From assembly GCF_026151205.1 (NCBI RefSeq), contig NC_087078.1, positions 5,721,675 to 5,785,674 of the forward strand: a DNA stretch of 64,000 nt, given 5' to 3'. This document shows, one piece after another, positions 25,415-38,397 of this stretch; positions within the stretch are counted from its first letter, which is position 1; each line of letters starts with the position of its first letter. This stretch comes from Bolinopsis microptera. Taxonomy: Eukaryota; Ctenophora; Tentaculata; Lobata; Bolinopsidae. Below the pieces are notes generated by a model that did not search any database, was not told the origin of the DNA, and worked only from the letters and a program-made list of their open reading frames with translations. The position numbers and the translations under genes were made by a program.

Positions 25415-26476
25415 TTAAATGTCATGAAAGCAAACTTTTTTCCAAACAAATGAGTCAATATACTTAGATACCCTCATCAAAGAATGTTTTAGTTGTTTTC
25501 TGTTGACAAACATCGAGTAACTGAGAGAAGTAGCTTTAAAAGACTTTCCACAGAAGCGACAACACTCGTCTGATCCGTTATATGAAAGAATTGTAATCCA
25601 CATTTATAATTATATATCTCAACTAATTTCATTTACTTCAGCTCCGATATAATTATGATACATTATAATGCACAATTTTAAAAGGTGTTTGAATACATGA
25701 GAAGGTATCGCACATTGGGTTTTCATCCTTTTGTTTTCTTGGTTTACCCGGTTTATCACACATAAACGCACTCCTTTTCAGTAAGATATTCGATTACCTG
25801 AGAACTGTTCATCAAACAAAGCCCTGCAACATTTGGACCTGTTCTCTCTGTACACATCAGCAAAGCCTCTACAAGCTTTATCCTTCTTTAGTGTAAAGAG
25901 GATACAGTAGCAGTCCTCTCCATCCCTGCCACACTGTCCGGAGTGAACAATAGATTATAATAACAAATTATGATAATAGATTAATATTTAACAACACCAC
26001 TATTGATACAATTTATACTCATCAATATCAGTGTTATGTTACAACTGATGCTTGAGAAAATAAGCAACTTGAATAGAATAAGTTAACTACAGAATAGAAT
26101 GAATTAACTACAGTGTGTTTCAAAAGTCTTGTGACGATATATAATATACTTGTTCAACATAGGTTTCAGTGAGTGACCATGATGACCTGAACAATGATTA
26201 ATGAAAATGTCCAGTAAGCTGGTTCTAAGCCCAACTTAGACTTGTGAGCACGGAGCTACCAGTCAGTGAGGAGTTATATGACAAGGTGTTTAACGACCAA
26301 TCAAATCAAGTTTCCTACGCCTAAACATCTAAACCATGTGATTTTTACTGGTAGTAGTTTTTCACTCATAATGATACACTCTTACAGTAGATTTTACAAT
26401 TAGCAAACTCTCAACACTCACCTACTCTCTGTAAAAGCTCCTGTACATCACGTGTCATCCTCGATACAAAGACGTA
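25415..26476 (-). CDS. RecQ-family DNA helicase, C-terminal part only
   Basis: Three minus-strand exons splice in phase: 26476-26426 (YVFVSRMTRDVQELLQR), 25933-25798 (begins CGRDGEDCYCILFTLKKDK) and 25569-25415 (begins DECCRFCGKSFK). Joined, QELLQR-CGRDG is helicase motif VI (usual form QE-GRAGRDG). It is followed by the zinc-binding Cys pattern CCR...DECCRFCGKS of the RecQ-Ct region. The first donor is GTAGGT, 4 nt before a GTGAGT. No upstream helicase motifs (Walker A, DEAH) were found. Sequence just upstream (26487-26530) is a dispersed repeat also seen inverted at 57986-58020, so the gene may be truncated by an insertion. Such RecQ-like genes can be host repair genes or transposon cargo, and I cannot decide which. 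Confidence 0.65.
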
Positions 26477-26479
26477 CTT

Positions 26480-28071
26480 AACGCATAACAAGAATTGCGC
26501 CCGTTGTTTCGTTTTGGCGGACGCTAGATTTCCGTTCACTATATTTATAAATATAAGCTCTAATCAGCTCACAGCATAATAATAATATACACATAGTACA
26601 CTATACTACGAGTACGTATGCCACGTACAAATTGGGCTCATTACCTAATACTATACATTAATTAATACACTCACGCCGCGCATTTATTGACATGCTAGCT
26701 ATATACATCATATCTCCGCAAGCAATACTCGCGCGCTGCACTGCGCGCTAGTTGTCATGGTAACTAACGAAAGGACGGACGACATATTTAAACCCACCTA
26801 TCTCGTTCTCCAAAATCCACGTTTTTCTGCAAAAACGTCCATTCGTAACCTTTCACTATTGTCTTTTTACAAAAGAGTGTGAACGGAAAAAATAGGCATT
26901 CTTGTGTATTAATGCTTATCAAACAAAGTTACAACGAATTCTTCATGTAGTGCATCCTGGGTTTGGACAGGATATGCCCGTTTAAAATATTTCCATCACG
27001 TTACATTACATAATTCTCGATAAATGTAATAGATTTGTAATGTTGTAATTAGTTTAAAACTATGTTATTTTATCCAAACAACAATTTTCACATCTGTGCA
27101 CCAGTTGACGTACTGTCTCAAATCAGGTTTTAAGTCCTGCGATTTTATGACATTTAATAACAAGTGTAACCCGTGCCTACGGCCAGGACTTCACTATAGC
27201 AGTGGAAATGCAAAAGTATAAACCCGCCTATTATATTTGAAAACACGCATGAAAGTATGAACTCTCTCTCTACAGTCCAAACAGACTGCAATTAGTACAG
27301 TCAGTTATGCACATTTATCTGCACGATTTGAGAAACTTTTTTCCTGAAGCACTGGCCTTCATCAAGGTATTAGTAACTCAATTTCACTCGGAGGTACCTT
27401 TTTTAGCTAAGGCATAATCCTACAGGACGCTTTGAAATGAGTGCAATCCCTTCTAATAAGCTTATAGTATTATCTTGTGGCTAACCTAATTATGATTTAT
27501 GTACCAACGCTACATAATATGCAGTAATGGGAGAGAGAGCGAGGAGGGAGAAAAAGAGAGCCATTTTATGTCACATTTGTGGTACAAAACCATCGATTAA
27601 ACCACTTACCACCGACCAATTTGAAAAACCTTAGTCATTTGGCTTTGTCAGAGAAACTATACCGAAAAAACCAGTCCCGTAACTCTTACCGTTTTCTTGA
27701 TTAAGCCGCTCGAAAGTTACACTTGCATATACACACAGACATGCAGACAGACAGACACACATTCTGAGATTATTGTTTAAGATAAGAAGATAATTTGTAG
27801 GGTTATTCTAATAATAAATTGTCAACTGTGTTGAATATTTATTATTTACAAGATAACTGCCTATATGACCAACCCTGAAAATCAAGTCTTGGATCCTTAA
27901 TAACTCATCTTCAGAATAAGCAAGAATGACACACTTTGGAGTAAGTCTCTAAGTATCTTCGCATGTGGATGTCTGAAGCTGTCAGCCAATGAAATGAATG
28001 ACATATTTGGTAAAACTGGATTCCTGGATGAATTATAGTGAACAATATGACGCAGATTTAACTATATTAAA
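26480..28071. other. Non-coding, with a dispersed repeat at 27165-27790
   Basis: 26487-26530 matches 57986-58020 inverted (GGCGGACGCTAGATTTCC). 27165-27790 is a copy of the GTGCCTACGGC repeat family with its CTTACCGTTTTCTTGATTAA block. No gene was recognised. Confidence 0.6.
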
Positions 28072-28073
28072 TA

Positions 28074-29606
28074 TGGTCAAGTTCGGAGACAACCTGTACA
28101 TAAAATCAGTCACTAATTACACTCATTTCACTGCCATAAACGGTAAAATTAATTATAGTTCCTCTGACAGTCCAAGGGGTACAGGCTCTTCAGATATTAT
28201 ACTCCTAACCTTTCTATAATGATATCTGGGTTCAAAATTTAAATAGCTCAACCTTGGTGGAGACAGTGGCCACCTGAAAATTACAAACATAAAGGAGCTG
28301 TAAATCACTTATGAAAAAAATATTTACTCCAAATTTCACAATTTAAAGTTACGTAAGACAGGTGGGTACTCAAAAAGTGCCGGTTGAGCAGGTTCGTCTG
28401 CTCAACACAGGTGGTGCAGCTCACTGACTACATGAGCTAATATAAATGACTAGAACTTACCCTCTCATGCTTTTTAATTGCTCCAAAGTCCTAATATTTA
28501 ATATTATGGGTTATACCAATCATATTTCATAGAATAGGATCCTCAGAATCGGCTCAACCGAGGTGGAGACAGCATAACATGCAGTTCAAAATCTGTTATT
28601 CTGTAGTTTAGGAGCTGTAGAGTGACTGTGGCAGTCCATTTGCAATACCAATGGTTCTAAATCATCTACCAACTCATATTGCAAGGGCATCCTTGCTGAA
28701 AAGTACACTCAACATAGGTGGAGACGCAAATTTGGCAAATTTGGGCGTAAATTTGACCTCAGAAGTCAAGGTTCTCCACCGCGGTTGAGTGGTTGATGGC
28801 TAGTTTGATGAGTTGTATACATGCTAAAGGGTCACCCAATGTTATTTCTTCCAGAAATCAACTGCCAAAGCTCAACTCAACCCGGTGGGGCCAGTTTTAA
28901 TGCATTTTTTAATGTTTTAATGTTTAATCAACAATTTCTCCACCTTGTTGAGCACCTTTTCACAACTTTGATAGTTTTTAATTTTCTAGAACACTTTGCT
29001 TTAAGACAGAAGGGGTAACAGTTTTATGATCCCCTACAGTAGCAGTTAACAGAACAGATTAGAATTAGTGATAAAGCCAATGAATTTAGGCATGTTTGAC
29101 AGGCTTTTTACTGTTTCTTAATGAAAGATCTCCACCCTGTTGAGCATCAATGGAAAAAACAAAATTTAACGGGAAGTAGAAAAGGCCGAGACGCAACTTT
29201 CTAGCTAACCTAGAACTCTCTAAACCTTTCTCCACCCCCGGTTGAGCAGCTTTGAAAAGTGCATTTAATTTCTCCACCTCGGTTGAGTACTTAAATAAAA
29301 TATTGATGAAACCATCAGATTGCAAATTTGATGTAGTTTGTGTTACCAATAACCTTTTCCACCTTAATCAAAAGTTTCTTTAACCAGAGCCAGTCTCCAC
29401 CTTAAATCTCCACCTTTTAAGGGTTTGTTTAATACCACCTGTATCTGCTCAACCGTTCAACCTTTTAATTTTTTTTTTACTCAGAGAAAGTCCTGAAAAA
29501 TGTCTTGTCAGCCATATAATCAGGGAGTTTCATTCTGTGTTGAGCTGGCTCCACCACACACTTCTAAAAAAGTAAAAAATGTACAGGTTGTCTCCGAACT
29601 TGACCA
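28074..29606. mobile_element. TA-flanked element with repeated CTCCACC/GTTGAG subterminal motif
   Basis: The ends TGGTCAAGTTCGGAGACAAC and its inverse lie at 28074 and 29606, with TA on both sides (28072-28073 and 29607-29608). The inverted match continues for about 28 bp. Inside, a motif of the form CTCCACC-N2-3-GTTGAG occurs about eight times in both orientations (near 28246, 28554, 28707, 28774, 28937, 29130, 29230 and 29272). No transposase frame is visible. Confidence 0.75.
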
Positions 29607-29608
29607 TA

Positions 29609-32043
29609 TATAATATGTCCCCATGTCTGACTTCTTGACACATGACATGGAGAGATCAGTCTGAGGGGTGTTATCTACAACCAGTGAACAGGGTAGATTG
29701 CGTTCAAACATAAGGCAACCCTCGAAATATAATGAAGTTGATACATCTCAAATGCATGATATCAACCAGAGGTGACAGAACAAACACGACCACATTTCCC
29801 TGAAATGTACTGTAGAAGCAAAGGCACACTCCTTTAAGAAAAGCTTCTTCTTCAGAACACACAGTGTCTGAAATGACCTACTGACTGACCTTAAAGAGAT
29901 AAGTGATGCCGGAACTTACAAGGCAATCCTGGTAAAACACTTCTGGGACAAAATGGCAGACCCTGACTAAATCCAGGAATGCAAATGATATTTATAGGTG
30001 GGCCCCCACCACTGATAGATTGGTCACGATTATGAATGTAACATATATAATAGAACTTTATCTATTAAATCACATTTACTTTCTGTCGCCAGGATGTGGC
30101 TCTAGTGCAGTCCTCAGTGAATTTACGTAATTGGATTACGCAACATTAAATCCGAATGTAGTCATGAGTTTCAGTGCTGTGTAATGAATGCTGCGCATTG
30201 TTGTGACGACATCTTGGTGAAATTATCTAACATTATATTATTCATTTTGATAATTCTAAATTTGTGTGTTTTAGATTAAATTTGTATGTTTAGATGGAGG
30301 TGGTGTTAGTGAGTTTGGGGATAGAAATATTACCCGTAATACGTAGACCCCCAGAACTTGTACTACTTACCCATGCTTTTAGTATAATATATACAATATG
30401 GTCTACGACTTTTACACAACATAATGCCTCCTGATGTCGTTTATTTTTAATTCTCTTTGCTAAAATTTAGTGTGCAAACGTTGGCCTTAATAGCTGAGTG
30501 CCCAATTGGAATAATTTTTTTCCCTGCTCTTGCCGAAGGCAAAAAGATCGTAGGGAATAAGTAATCGGGTTTGGATATATGAGCTATCCCGATGGACCTG
30601 CGGTGACGACAAAAGTCTGCTCCTTCGCAATATAGACCACTCCCCTATAATTAAGTGTATAGGAAGCGTCTGTTATGCTGCGCGTGACGTTCAGCATGTG
30701 TTAGTTAATTGCAGTATCCAACGCGAATTTCAATTGTCAAACGATGCCGTTCAAATTAAATTAGCCCAAAATTTGTGCGCGGCGTCTAAATATTCGATAA
30801 CATGCAATCCTGCACACGCGCAATGACAAATTACGATGAAAATATTGCGTTGCAAATATTAACGGTTTTAGCAGGGAAAATTAATCGTGCGTGGTGTAAC
30901 CGCGGCGAAATTCTTGTTTCTGGTATGATTTGAGGAATTTGCCAAATCGAAAAATATTCGTGTTCATTTATTTCAAAGGAAGGTTCATTTTCGCATTTAT
31001 ATAATGATAGTTTGAATAGTCAGATCGATTTGGCCATTCGAATTACGTTTGTCCTGAAAGAATTAGAACTGTAGCTTCTCAGATGACCGAGATATGAAGC
31101 ATAACGAGTTTATTCATTACGTGTAATCAGGTGATTGGTTCACCTAATCACGTGATTAGATGACCCCGTTAACCACCCCGTTAAACATTATGGGAATGGT
31201 TAAGGGTGCCCAATTAGGGTGTCGTGTCATGGTGTCACATAATCACCCAGTCAATTTTGTTAACGAGATACACAAAACACTTAATAACTTCGTCATATCT
31301 AATCCGTTTTGCCTAATTTTTTCAGATCAGATCAGCATTTAATAATCAACATTTAATAATCTACTGTCTCTGAAAAAATTAGGCGTCCAGCATGTTGAGA
31401 ATATATCTGGCTGCTACAGCTGCTGCAAGGTTAACAGTGGGGATTCGAAGTCGAGAGCATGTCAAAATCTAAATTTACACAGATTAAAAATTATGGATCG
31501 CATAGTTACAGTTGTAGTGCAATGTAGCAAGGCGCTAGTTTTAGTGCAACTGTACGACATTCCAGACAAGTGTAGGTGACCAATGTCAGTGTACAGATTT
31601 GTAGGTTCAATCATCTTGTCTGATTATTCAATTGGGAAAACTTACTTTCCTGAAACTGAACATCTATGTGTAGTTCCTTCTGACATCACTAGCATATTAT
31701 TGAAACTTAAATTGGTTGAATATTTACAGATTTATTGGGATTTATCTTTAAATTATTTACACTGGGAGGGAATTCCAACAATACAAGGTTTAACTCTCTC
31801 AGATAAAAAAAATATTTACGAAGATTCCTTAATTTAGTGTTTTGCATTATAGATTACCCTCAACACTGCGATAGCTCAACTAAAAGCCATGAAAATTTCG
31901 CTTCAAGGCAAACCCTGAATTTATTAATGAACTATCTAACTTAAAAAACGGTGTGTGGAATAGTCATAAATGTTTAGCACCGTTTTTGATCATGATGAAT
32001 TTTTGAATTTCACAAGAAATGGCAAATAAGTCTTTTAGGGCTG
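29609..32043. other. Non-coding, with a truncated mariner-like copy at 30474-31345
   Basis: 30474-31345 is an inverted, diverged copy of the 466-3614 family without its nested insertions: CTTCTCAGATGACCGAGAT and CACCCAGTCAATTTTGTTAAC match its inside, and the G-tract tip is lost. Nothing else was recognised. Confidence 0.6.
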
Positions 32044-32394
32044 TAATCGGGTAACTGGCAAAAGTCCCGCACACATTGGGACGTCCGCGGAGTTTCTCGA
32101 TGTAATCCGATTTATATGACCCTAAATAACACTAATTACTCGGGTACACTTTTTCACCGGTGGGGCATTTCTCGGAATCACTCCCTTTTTGACCGCACCC
32201 ATATCGCGACCCCCACTATAAATTATCTTGGCTTCTGATTGAGATACAGACCTCAATTATGAACCAAAATGTGCCTAAGATGCATGTTTATATTAGTGCT
32301 ATGAAGATACTTAAGGCCTAAGAGACTCAGTTTTTGAGAAATCGCCAAGAATCCGATTTTACTATATTAGCAGTCTAGTGAGTAACAATCATTA

Positions 32395-33013
32395 CACTTA
32401 TTTCAAGATATCTCAGCTTCTGATTGGAGCTAAGCGCTCATCTTGGGCATGAAAATGGTCGGAATCATCATATTGAGTGGGGTAGAGCATGGTTTTAAAG
32501 TCTTCAGACTTCAGGTTGTTGAGTTATTAGGTCAGATCCCATTTTTACGCTCTCGCGAGTATCGATTGATGCACTTATTTCAAGATATCTCAGCTTCTGA
32601 TTGGAGCTAAGCGCTCATCTTGGGCATGAAAATGGTCAAAATCATCATATTGAGTGGGGTAGAGCATGGTTTTAAAGTCTTCAGACTTCAGGTTGTTGAG
32701 TTATTAAGGTCAGATCTCATTTTTATGCTCTCGCGAGTAGCGATTGATGCACTTATTTCAAGATATCTCAGCTTCTAATTGGATCTAAGCGCTCATCTTG
32801 GGCATTAAAATGGTCAGAATCATCATATTGAGTGGGGTAAGGCATGGTTTTAAAGTCTTCAGACTTCAGGTTGTTGAGTTATTAGGTCAGATCCCATTTT
32901 TACGCTCTTGCGAGTAGCGATTGATGCACTTATTTCAAGATATCTCAGCTTCTGATTGGAGCTAAGCGCTCATCTTGGGTATGAAAATGGTCAGAATCAT
33001 CATATTGAGTGGG
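32395..33013 (+). repeat. 177-bp satellite units, left block (about 3.5 copies)
   Basis: Unit starts (CACTTATTTCAAGATATC) fall at about 32395, 32572, 32749 and 32926, giving a 177-bp period. Similar blocks lie at 40038-40480 and, inverted, at about 41060-41590. Confidence 0.9.
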
Positions 33014-33668
33014 GTAGAGAGTAGATGGGAATGTATGAAGGCCAGTCATCAAGTGACTCCCAGCCACTCACAGCACGCCCTCAGGTCACGTGACAGCACG
33101 TCACAAGGATCACGTGACAGATCACATGTCATGTAACCACGTGACAAGCTCGTCAATCAAATGTCAAGGTCACATGACATTTGATTGACCAATGAGGAGC
33201 CAGAACGTCATGACGAATCAATCAATAATCCCGACTAAAGGATCTAAAGTCTGATTAAACGGTTGCCAAGCAGGTTCCTGTCACTTGATTACCGGTCACG
33301 TGTTTAGCTTAAGCATCATGTGACATGAATGTTATTTGAACCTCGAGATCACGTGACAGGAGTCACTTGATTACCCGTCAGAACGTCATGATGAATAAAT
33401 CAATAATCCTGTCTAAAGGATCTAAAGTCTGATTAAACGGTTGCCAAGCAGGCTCCTGTCACTTGATTACCGGTCAAATGATTCTTCACGATTTACCCCG
33501 GTCCAGTCACCACTCCAAATAAGCAGAGGGTGACATAACGAAATGTGGTGTAGGGTTACCATCGCTCGACCTCCTGGAAATTACAAGTCTTATCATCAAT
33601 TTTCTGACATTTAAGCAATAGCTACAGTATCTGAACCACATTTTCACCCTTTAAGATATAACAACTGT

Positions 33669-33740
33669 TAGGTAGCCTAGTGGTTAGAGCATCCGCCTTC
33701 TGCATAAAAGGTTCAGGGCGAATCCCATTGTCACCCTGCA
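33669..33740 (+). other. tRNA-like sequence in the left arm (mirrored in the right)
   Basis: GGTAGCCTAGTGGTTAGAGC resembles a D arm with an A box, and AGGGCGAATCCC a degraded B box/T arm. It reads as a SINE head or tRNA relic. The same sequence is inverted at 39311-39383. Confidence 0.45.
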
Positions 33741-33964
33741 GTCTAGGGAGTAGCATACCATTGACTATTATTAACTACTAAATTCGCGTGTTATAAATTT
33801 GGTGAATTTCAAGAGACGAATAAAACTACCGTTTAATTGATAATTTTTTTTTGTTATCACCATAATCATAAATTGAAATCATCAAGAGTAAGATTGGGTA
33901 CATAAATCAATCTATAACAGTTGTACGTTAATGGGGTTCTAGTACAGGTAGTTAGTTCCACCAA

Positions 33965-34654
33965 CTACTTATTCAGATAAAGTTTGAGAATCTTATCGAC
34001 AATAGGTGTGTTTTCGTTCATCAGTTTGTTTACATCAGATAGACTTGTAGTGTTGATAACTGCATCCAATAGAGCTCGTTCTTCCAAACTTAAAATATCT
34101 GTTATGTCTTTTCCGTTGTCAATGAAACGCTGCTTCAAGTCCACAAACAATTCGGTTTTCATCATGTATGAGAATAACATGTCAAAACATTTATCTTGCT
34201 CTTTACACAATTTACTTTGTAACATGACGTCTACAGATTTAAGTAATTTCGATATCTTTTTCTTGTTTGGTTGTCTGATTGGTACTCCTTTCCGCTTGCC
34301 TACGTGTTTCCAGTCAGTATCAGATTCTAACTCTTTAGCACTATATTCTTTGTTGGACTCATCATCGCTACTTGTTACACCACTAAATTCATCATCACCA
34401 CTACCTGGTACATCAGAGTTAGAACCACCTTGCTGAGATTCTTCAGAAACTATTGTATCAGCATCTGAACATACAGAATCAGGACCCTCCATTTTGACAT
34501 CAGTCGCATCTGAGTTAGCTTTTGACAGTGGCTGTAGAATTGCAGAACTTTGATCTAACTCTCGGTTCTCTCGATGATACCTACTAATGTGTGAGGACAG
34601 ACTATATTTATTGGCAAAAGACTTGTCACAGTATGAGCAGGTTACAGAATTCAT
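33965..34654 (-). CDS. C2H2 zinc-finger protein, 229 aa, left-arm copy
   Basis: Residues 5-27 form a single classical finger, C6-x2-C9-x12-H22-x4-H27 (TCSYCDKSFANKYSLSSHIS). Residues about 60-110 are Ser/Asp/Glu-rich, 118-135 are basic (KRKGVPIRQPNKKKISK), and about 140-229 are predicted helical with conserved-looking hydrophobic spacing, ending ...KILKLYLNK. A nuclear DNA-binding or element-regulating role is inferred; the family was not recognised. The start ATG at 34654 is the first in frame, and the 10-bp repeat array begins about 35 bp upstream. The protein is identical to the right-arm copy, so the arms are young or kept alike by gene conversion. It is the only credible gene of the element. 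Confidence 0.8.
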   Translation of the reverse strand: MNSVTCSYCDKSFANKYSLSSHISRYHRENRELDQSSAILQPLSKANSDATDVKMEGPDSVCSDADTIVSEESQQGGSNSDVPGSGDDEFSGVTSSDDESNKEYSAKELESDTDWKHVGKRKGVPIRQPNKKKISKLLKSVDVMLQSKLCKEQDKCFDMLFSYMMKTELFVDLKQRFIDNGKDITDILSLEERALLDAVINTTSLSDVNKLMNENTPIVDKILKLYLNK

Positions 34655-34689
34655 AACTGCAGTACAAACGTTTTATAATGCTATGCAAC

Positions 34690-35010
34690 AACCATTATAT
34701 AGCAATAATCGCATAAAATCGCATAAAATCGCAAATAATCGCAAAATAATCGCATATAATCACATATATTAGCATATAATTGCATATGATTGCATAAAAT
34801 TGCAAATAATCGCATATAATTGCAAAATAATTGCATAAAATAGCATATAATAGCATATAATCGCATATAATCGCATATAATAACATATAATAATAGCATA
34901 TAATCGCATCTAATCATATATAATCACGTATATTATCTCTTAAAATCACATTTTATTATTTATACTCGCAAATAATTACATATAATTGCAAATAATCGCA
35001 TATAGTAGCA
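34690..35010. repeat. 10-bp repeat array (GCATATAATC/A), left arm, upstream of the zinc-finger gene
   Basis: Variants of GCATATAATN repeat every 10 bp, with some 9- and 11-bp slips. Because three units make 30 bp, all frames stay open and give spurious Tyr/Ile/Cys frames. Mirrored at about 38040-38365. Confidence 0.9.
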
Positions 35011-35559
35011 GGGAGAATATGATCCAACTTATACATTCAACATATTAAAGATCTTTTCAAAGATTTATTTTCATGCTGATTGCCAAGCATCATCCTGGAG
35101 ATGAAACTGTAACTCTTGAGTCTACCAAAGACTGCACCCAACATGTAGGAATACTTCCTAGTGGGGACATTAAAGAACCACACCAGACAGGACAAGGAGA
35201 TCATGATGAATTCTACGTCAACTAGCCAGACGGAGATCATCTTCGAGATCTATCACTTTCTGGATTATCATTCATAACCAGTAGTCAGCGCACCATTGAT
35301 TTCTGCTTTCAAATGATAACTGCTAATACTCTTGTCGATTTTAATGCACAGAAACCAGCATTTGACCGGGACCGGGGCCGGGATAGCTCAAAATTGCCAA
35401 ACCCGGTACCGGGATTCCCGGTACCGGGAATCCCGGTCGATTACTGGTGCATGCAACTGACCAGGTTTAGGTATCAGGTGATTTTCCTGCAATTTGGTAG
35501 TTGTGAAACATCACCTTGGATTTCTGTTGTCACAAAACATACCTTTTTAGACCTTTTCT

Positions 35560-35850
35560 CAAAGCATATAAAAGCATATATTAGCATATAATAGCATATA
35601 ATCGCATGACCAGGTTTAGGTATCGGGTGATTTTTCCTGCAATTTGGCAGTTGTGGAACATCACCTTGGATTTCCGTTGTTACAAAACGTACCTTTTTAG
35701 ACCTTTTCTCAAAGCATATAATAGCATATAATAGCATATAATCGCATATAATAGCATATAATAGCATATAATCGCATATAATAGCATATAATAGCATATA
35801 ATTGCATATAATCGCATATAATCGCATTTAATAGCATTCAATCACATATA
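35560..35850. repeat. 10-bp repeat array, inner left arm
   Basis: The same GCATATAAT decamer, interrupted by a unique 85-bp block that is itself repeated (ACCAGGTTTAGGTATC at 35460 and 35609). Mirrored at 37205-37490. Confidence 0.85.
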
Positions 35851-36041
35851 TAATCCATCGGGTGGGCGAAAATTGTCCCCCGACAATTGACCCCCGACAA
35901 TTGACCCCCCGACAATTGACCCCTCGACAATTGACCCCCCGACAATGTAACTCAATACAACATCACCTCATACCATACTCCTCACGGTTCTCTTGATCTA
36001 GGAAGAATGCACCTTTGTTGTGGTGTGCCACACTCCACATG

Positions 36042-37020
36042 AATAGAACCCGGGACCCTATGAATGCGAGGCATTTCACAAGCAGACAGACTAACGAACT
36101 GTGCCACATAGCCATTTATAACTATAATGTATTATTTTAAACTGACAAGCTCGTAAATGAAATGTCAAGGTTATGTGATAAGTTAATTGACCAATAAGAA
36201 GCAAGTACGTTATTATAGCATCCGTCACGTGATATTCGTAACGATCTTGTTATTTAACATGTTCATATTTTCATTTTAACAGCGGTCCATCTGGAGCCTC
36301 AGGTTAGTGAGTTAACGGCAACTTTCCTATGCAGGACAATGCGGGTTCAAATCCCGCCTAGCCTACTTCTCCAGATGGATTGCTCTTTTAAAACATTTAA
36401 TTTTATCTATTTAAACGTAACAACCATTGGTATTCATTTAAATGCGATTATAAGATATTATATGCGATTATATGAATACATGTTGGAGATGGAACTATAA
36501 CTCTTGAGTCTACCGAATGCGATTATATATGCTATTACATGCTATTATATGCAATTATATGCAATTATATGCAATTATATGCTATCATATGCTATTATAT
36601 GCGATTATATGCTGGCGATTGAACTGCAATTCTTGAGTCTACCGAATGCGATGGTATGTTATTATTATATGCTATTATATGCAATTATATGCTATTATAT
36701 GCTATTATATGCTATTATATGCTATTATATGCTATTATATGCGATTATATGCTATTATATGCAATTATTTTCAGTATTCATTCAGTATTTATTCAGTATT
36801 CATTCAGTATTCATTCAGTATTGATTCAGTATTGATTCAGTATTCATTCGGTATTGATTCAGTACTCATTCAGTATCCATTAAGTATTCATTTAGTATTT
36901 ATTCAGTATTCATTCAGTATTCGGCATTTATTCAGTATTTAGCGGATTTGTTCATGTGGAGTGTGGCACATCACAACAAAAGTACCTACTTCTTAAATCA
37001 AGAGTATCGTGAGATTTGTC
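36042..37020. other. Non-mirrored centre of the palindromic element
   Basis: It contains a tRNA-like block (36290-36372) with a B box GGGTTCAAATCCC, bracketed by the pairing ends CCATCTGGAG / CTCCAGATGG, and a minus-strand tRNA-like relic at about 36045-36115. Decamer arrays follow at 36490-36770, and a second decamer type TCAGTATTCA at 36770-36940. Next comes a near-repeat of the arm edge (GTGGAGTGTGGCACA twice, 36956 and 37023). Confidence 0.7.
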
Positions 37021-37204
37021 CATGTGGAGTGTGGCACACCACAACAAAGGTGCATTCTTCCTAGATCAAGAGAACCGTGAGGAGTATGGTATGAGGTGAT
37101 GTTGTATTGAGTTACATTGTCGGGGGGTCAATTGTCGAGGGGTCAATTGTCGGGGGGTCAATTGTCGGGGGTCAATTGTCGGGGGACAATTTTCGCCCAC
37201 CCGA

Positions 37205-37490
37205 TGGATTATATATGTGATTGAATGCTATTAAATGCGATTATATGCGATTATATGCAATTATATGCTATTATATGCTATTATATGCGATTATATGCTA
37301 TTATATGCTATTATATGCGATTATATGCTATTATATGCTTTGAGAAAAGGTCTAAAAAGGTACGTTTTGTAACAACGGAAATCCAAGGTGATGTTCCACA
37401 ACTGCCAAATTGCAGGAAAAATCACCCGATACCTAAACCTGGTCATGCGATTATATGCTATTATATGCTAATATATGCTTTTATATGCTT
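37205..37490. repeat. 10-bp repeat array, inner right arm
   Basis: Mirror of 35560-35850. Confidence 0.85.
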
Positions 37491-38039
37491 TGAGAAAAGG
37501 TCTAAAAAGGTATGTTTTGTGACAACAGAAATCCAAGGTGATGTTTCACAACTACCAAATTGCAGGAAAATCACCTGATACCTAAACCTGGTCAGTTGCA
37601 TGCACCAGTAATCGACCGGGATTCCCGGTACCGGGAATCCCGGTACCGGGTTTGGCAATTTTGAGCTATCCCGGCCCCGGTCCCGGTCAAATGCTGGTTT
37701 CTGTGCATTAAAATCGACAAGAGTATTAGCAGTTATCATTTGAAAGCAGAAATCAATGGTGCGCTGACTACTGGTTATGAATGATAATCCAGAAAGTGAT
37801 AGATCTCGAAGATGATCTCCGTCTGACTAGTTGACGTAGAATTTACCATGATCTCCTTGTCCTGTCTGGTGTGGTCCTTTAATGTCCCCACTAGGAAGTA
37901 TTCCTACATGTTGGGTGCAGTCTTTGGTAGACTCAAGAGTTACAGTTCCATCTCCAGGATGATGCTTGGCAATCAGCATGAAAATAAATCTTTGAAAAGA
38001 TCTTTAATATGTTGAATGTATAAGTTGGATCATATTCTC

Positions 38040-38365
38040 CCTGCTACTATATGCGATTATTTGCAATTATATGTAATTATTTGCGAGTATAAATAATAAA
38101 ATGTGATTTTAAGAGATAATATACGTGATTATATATGATTAGATGCGATTATATGCTATTATTATATGTTATTATATGCGATTATATGCGATTATATGCT
38201 ATTATATGCTATTTTATGCAATTATTTTGCAATTATATGCGATTATTTGCAATTTTATGCAATCATATGCAATTATATGCTAATATATGTGATTATATGC
38301 GATTATTTTGCGATTATTTGCGATTTTATGCGATTTTATGCGATTATTGCTATATAATGGTTGTT
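38040..38365. repeat. 10-bp repeat array, right arm, upstream of the zinc-finger gene
   Basis: Mirror of 34690-35010. It ends about 35 bp before the ATG at 38398. Confidence 0.9.
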
Positions 38366-38397
38366 GCATAGCATTATAAAACGTTTGTACTGCAGTT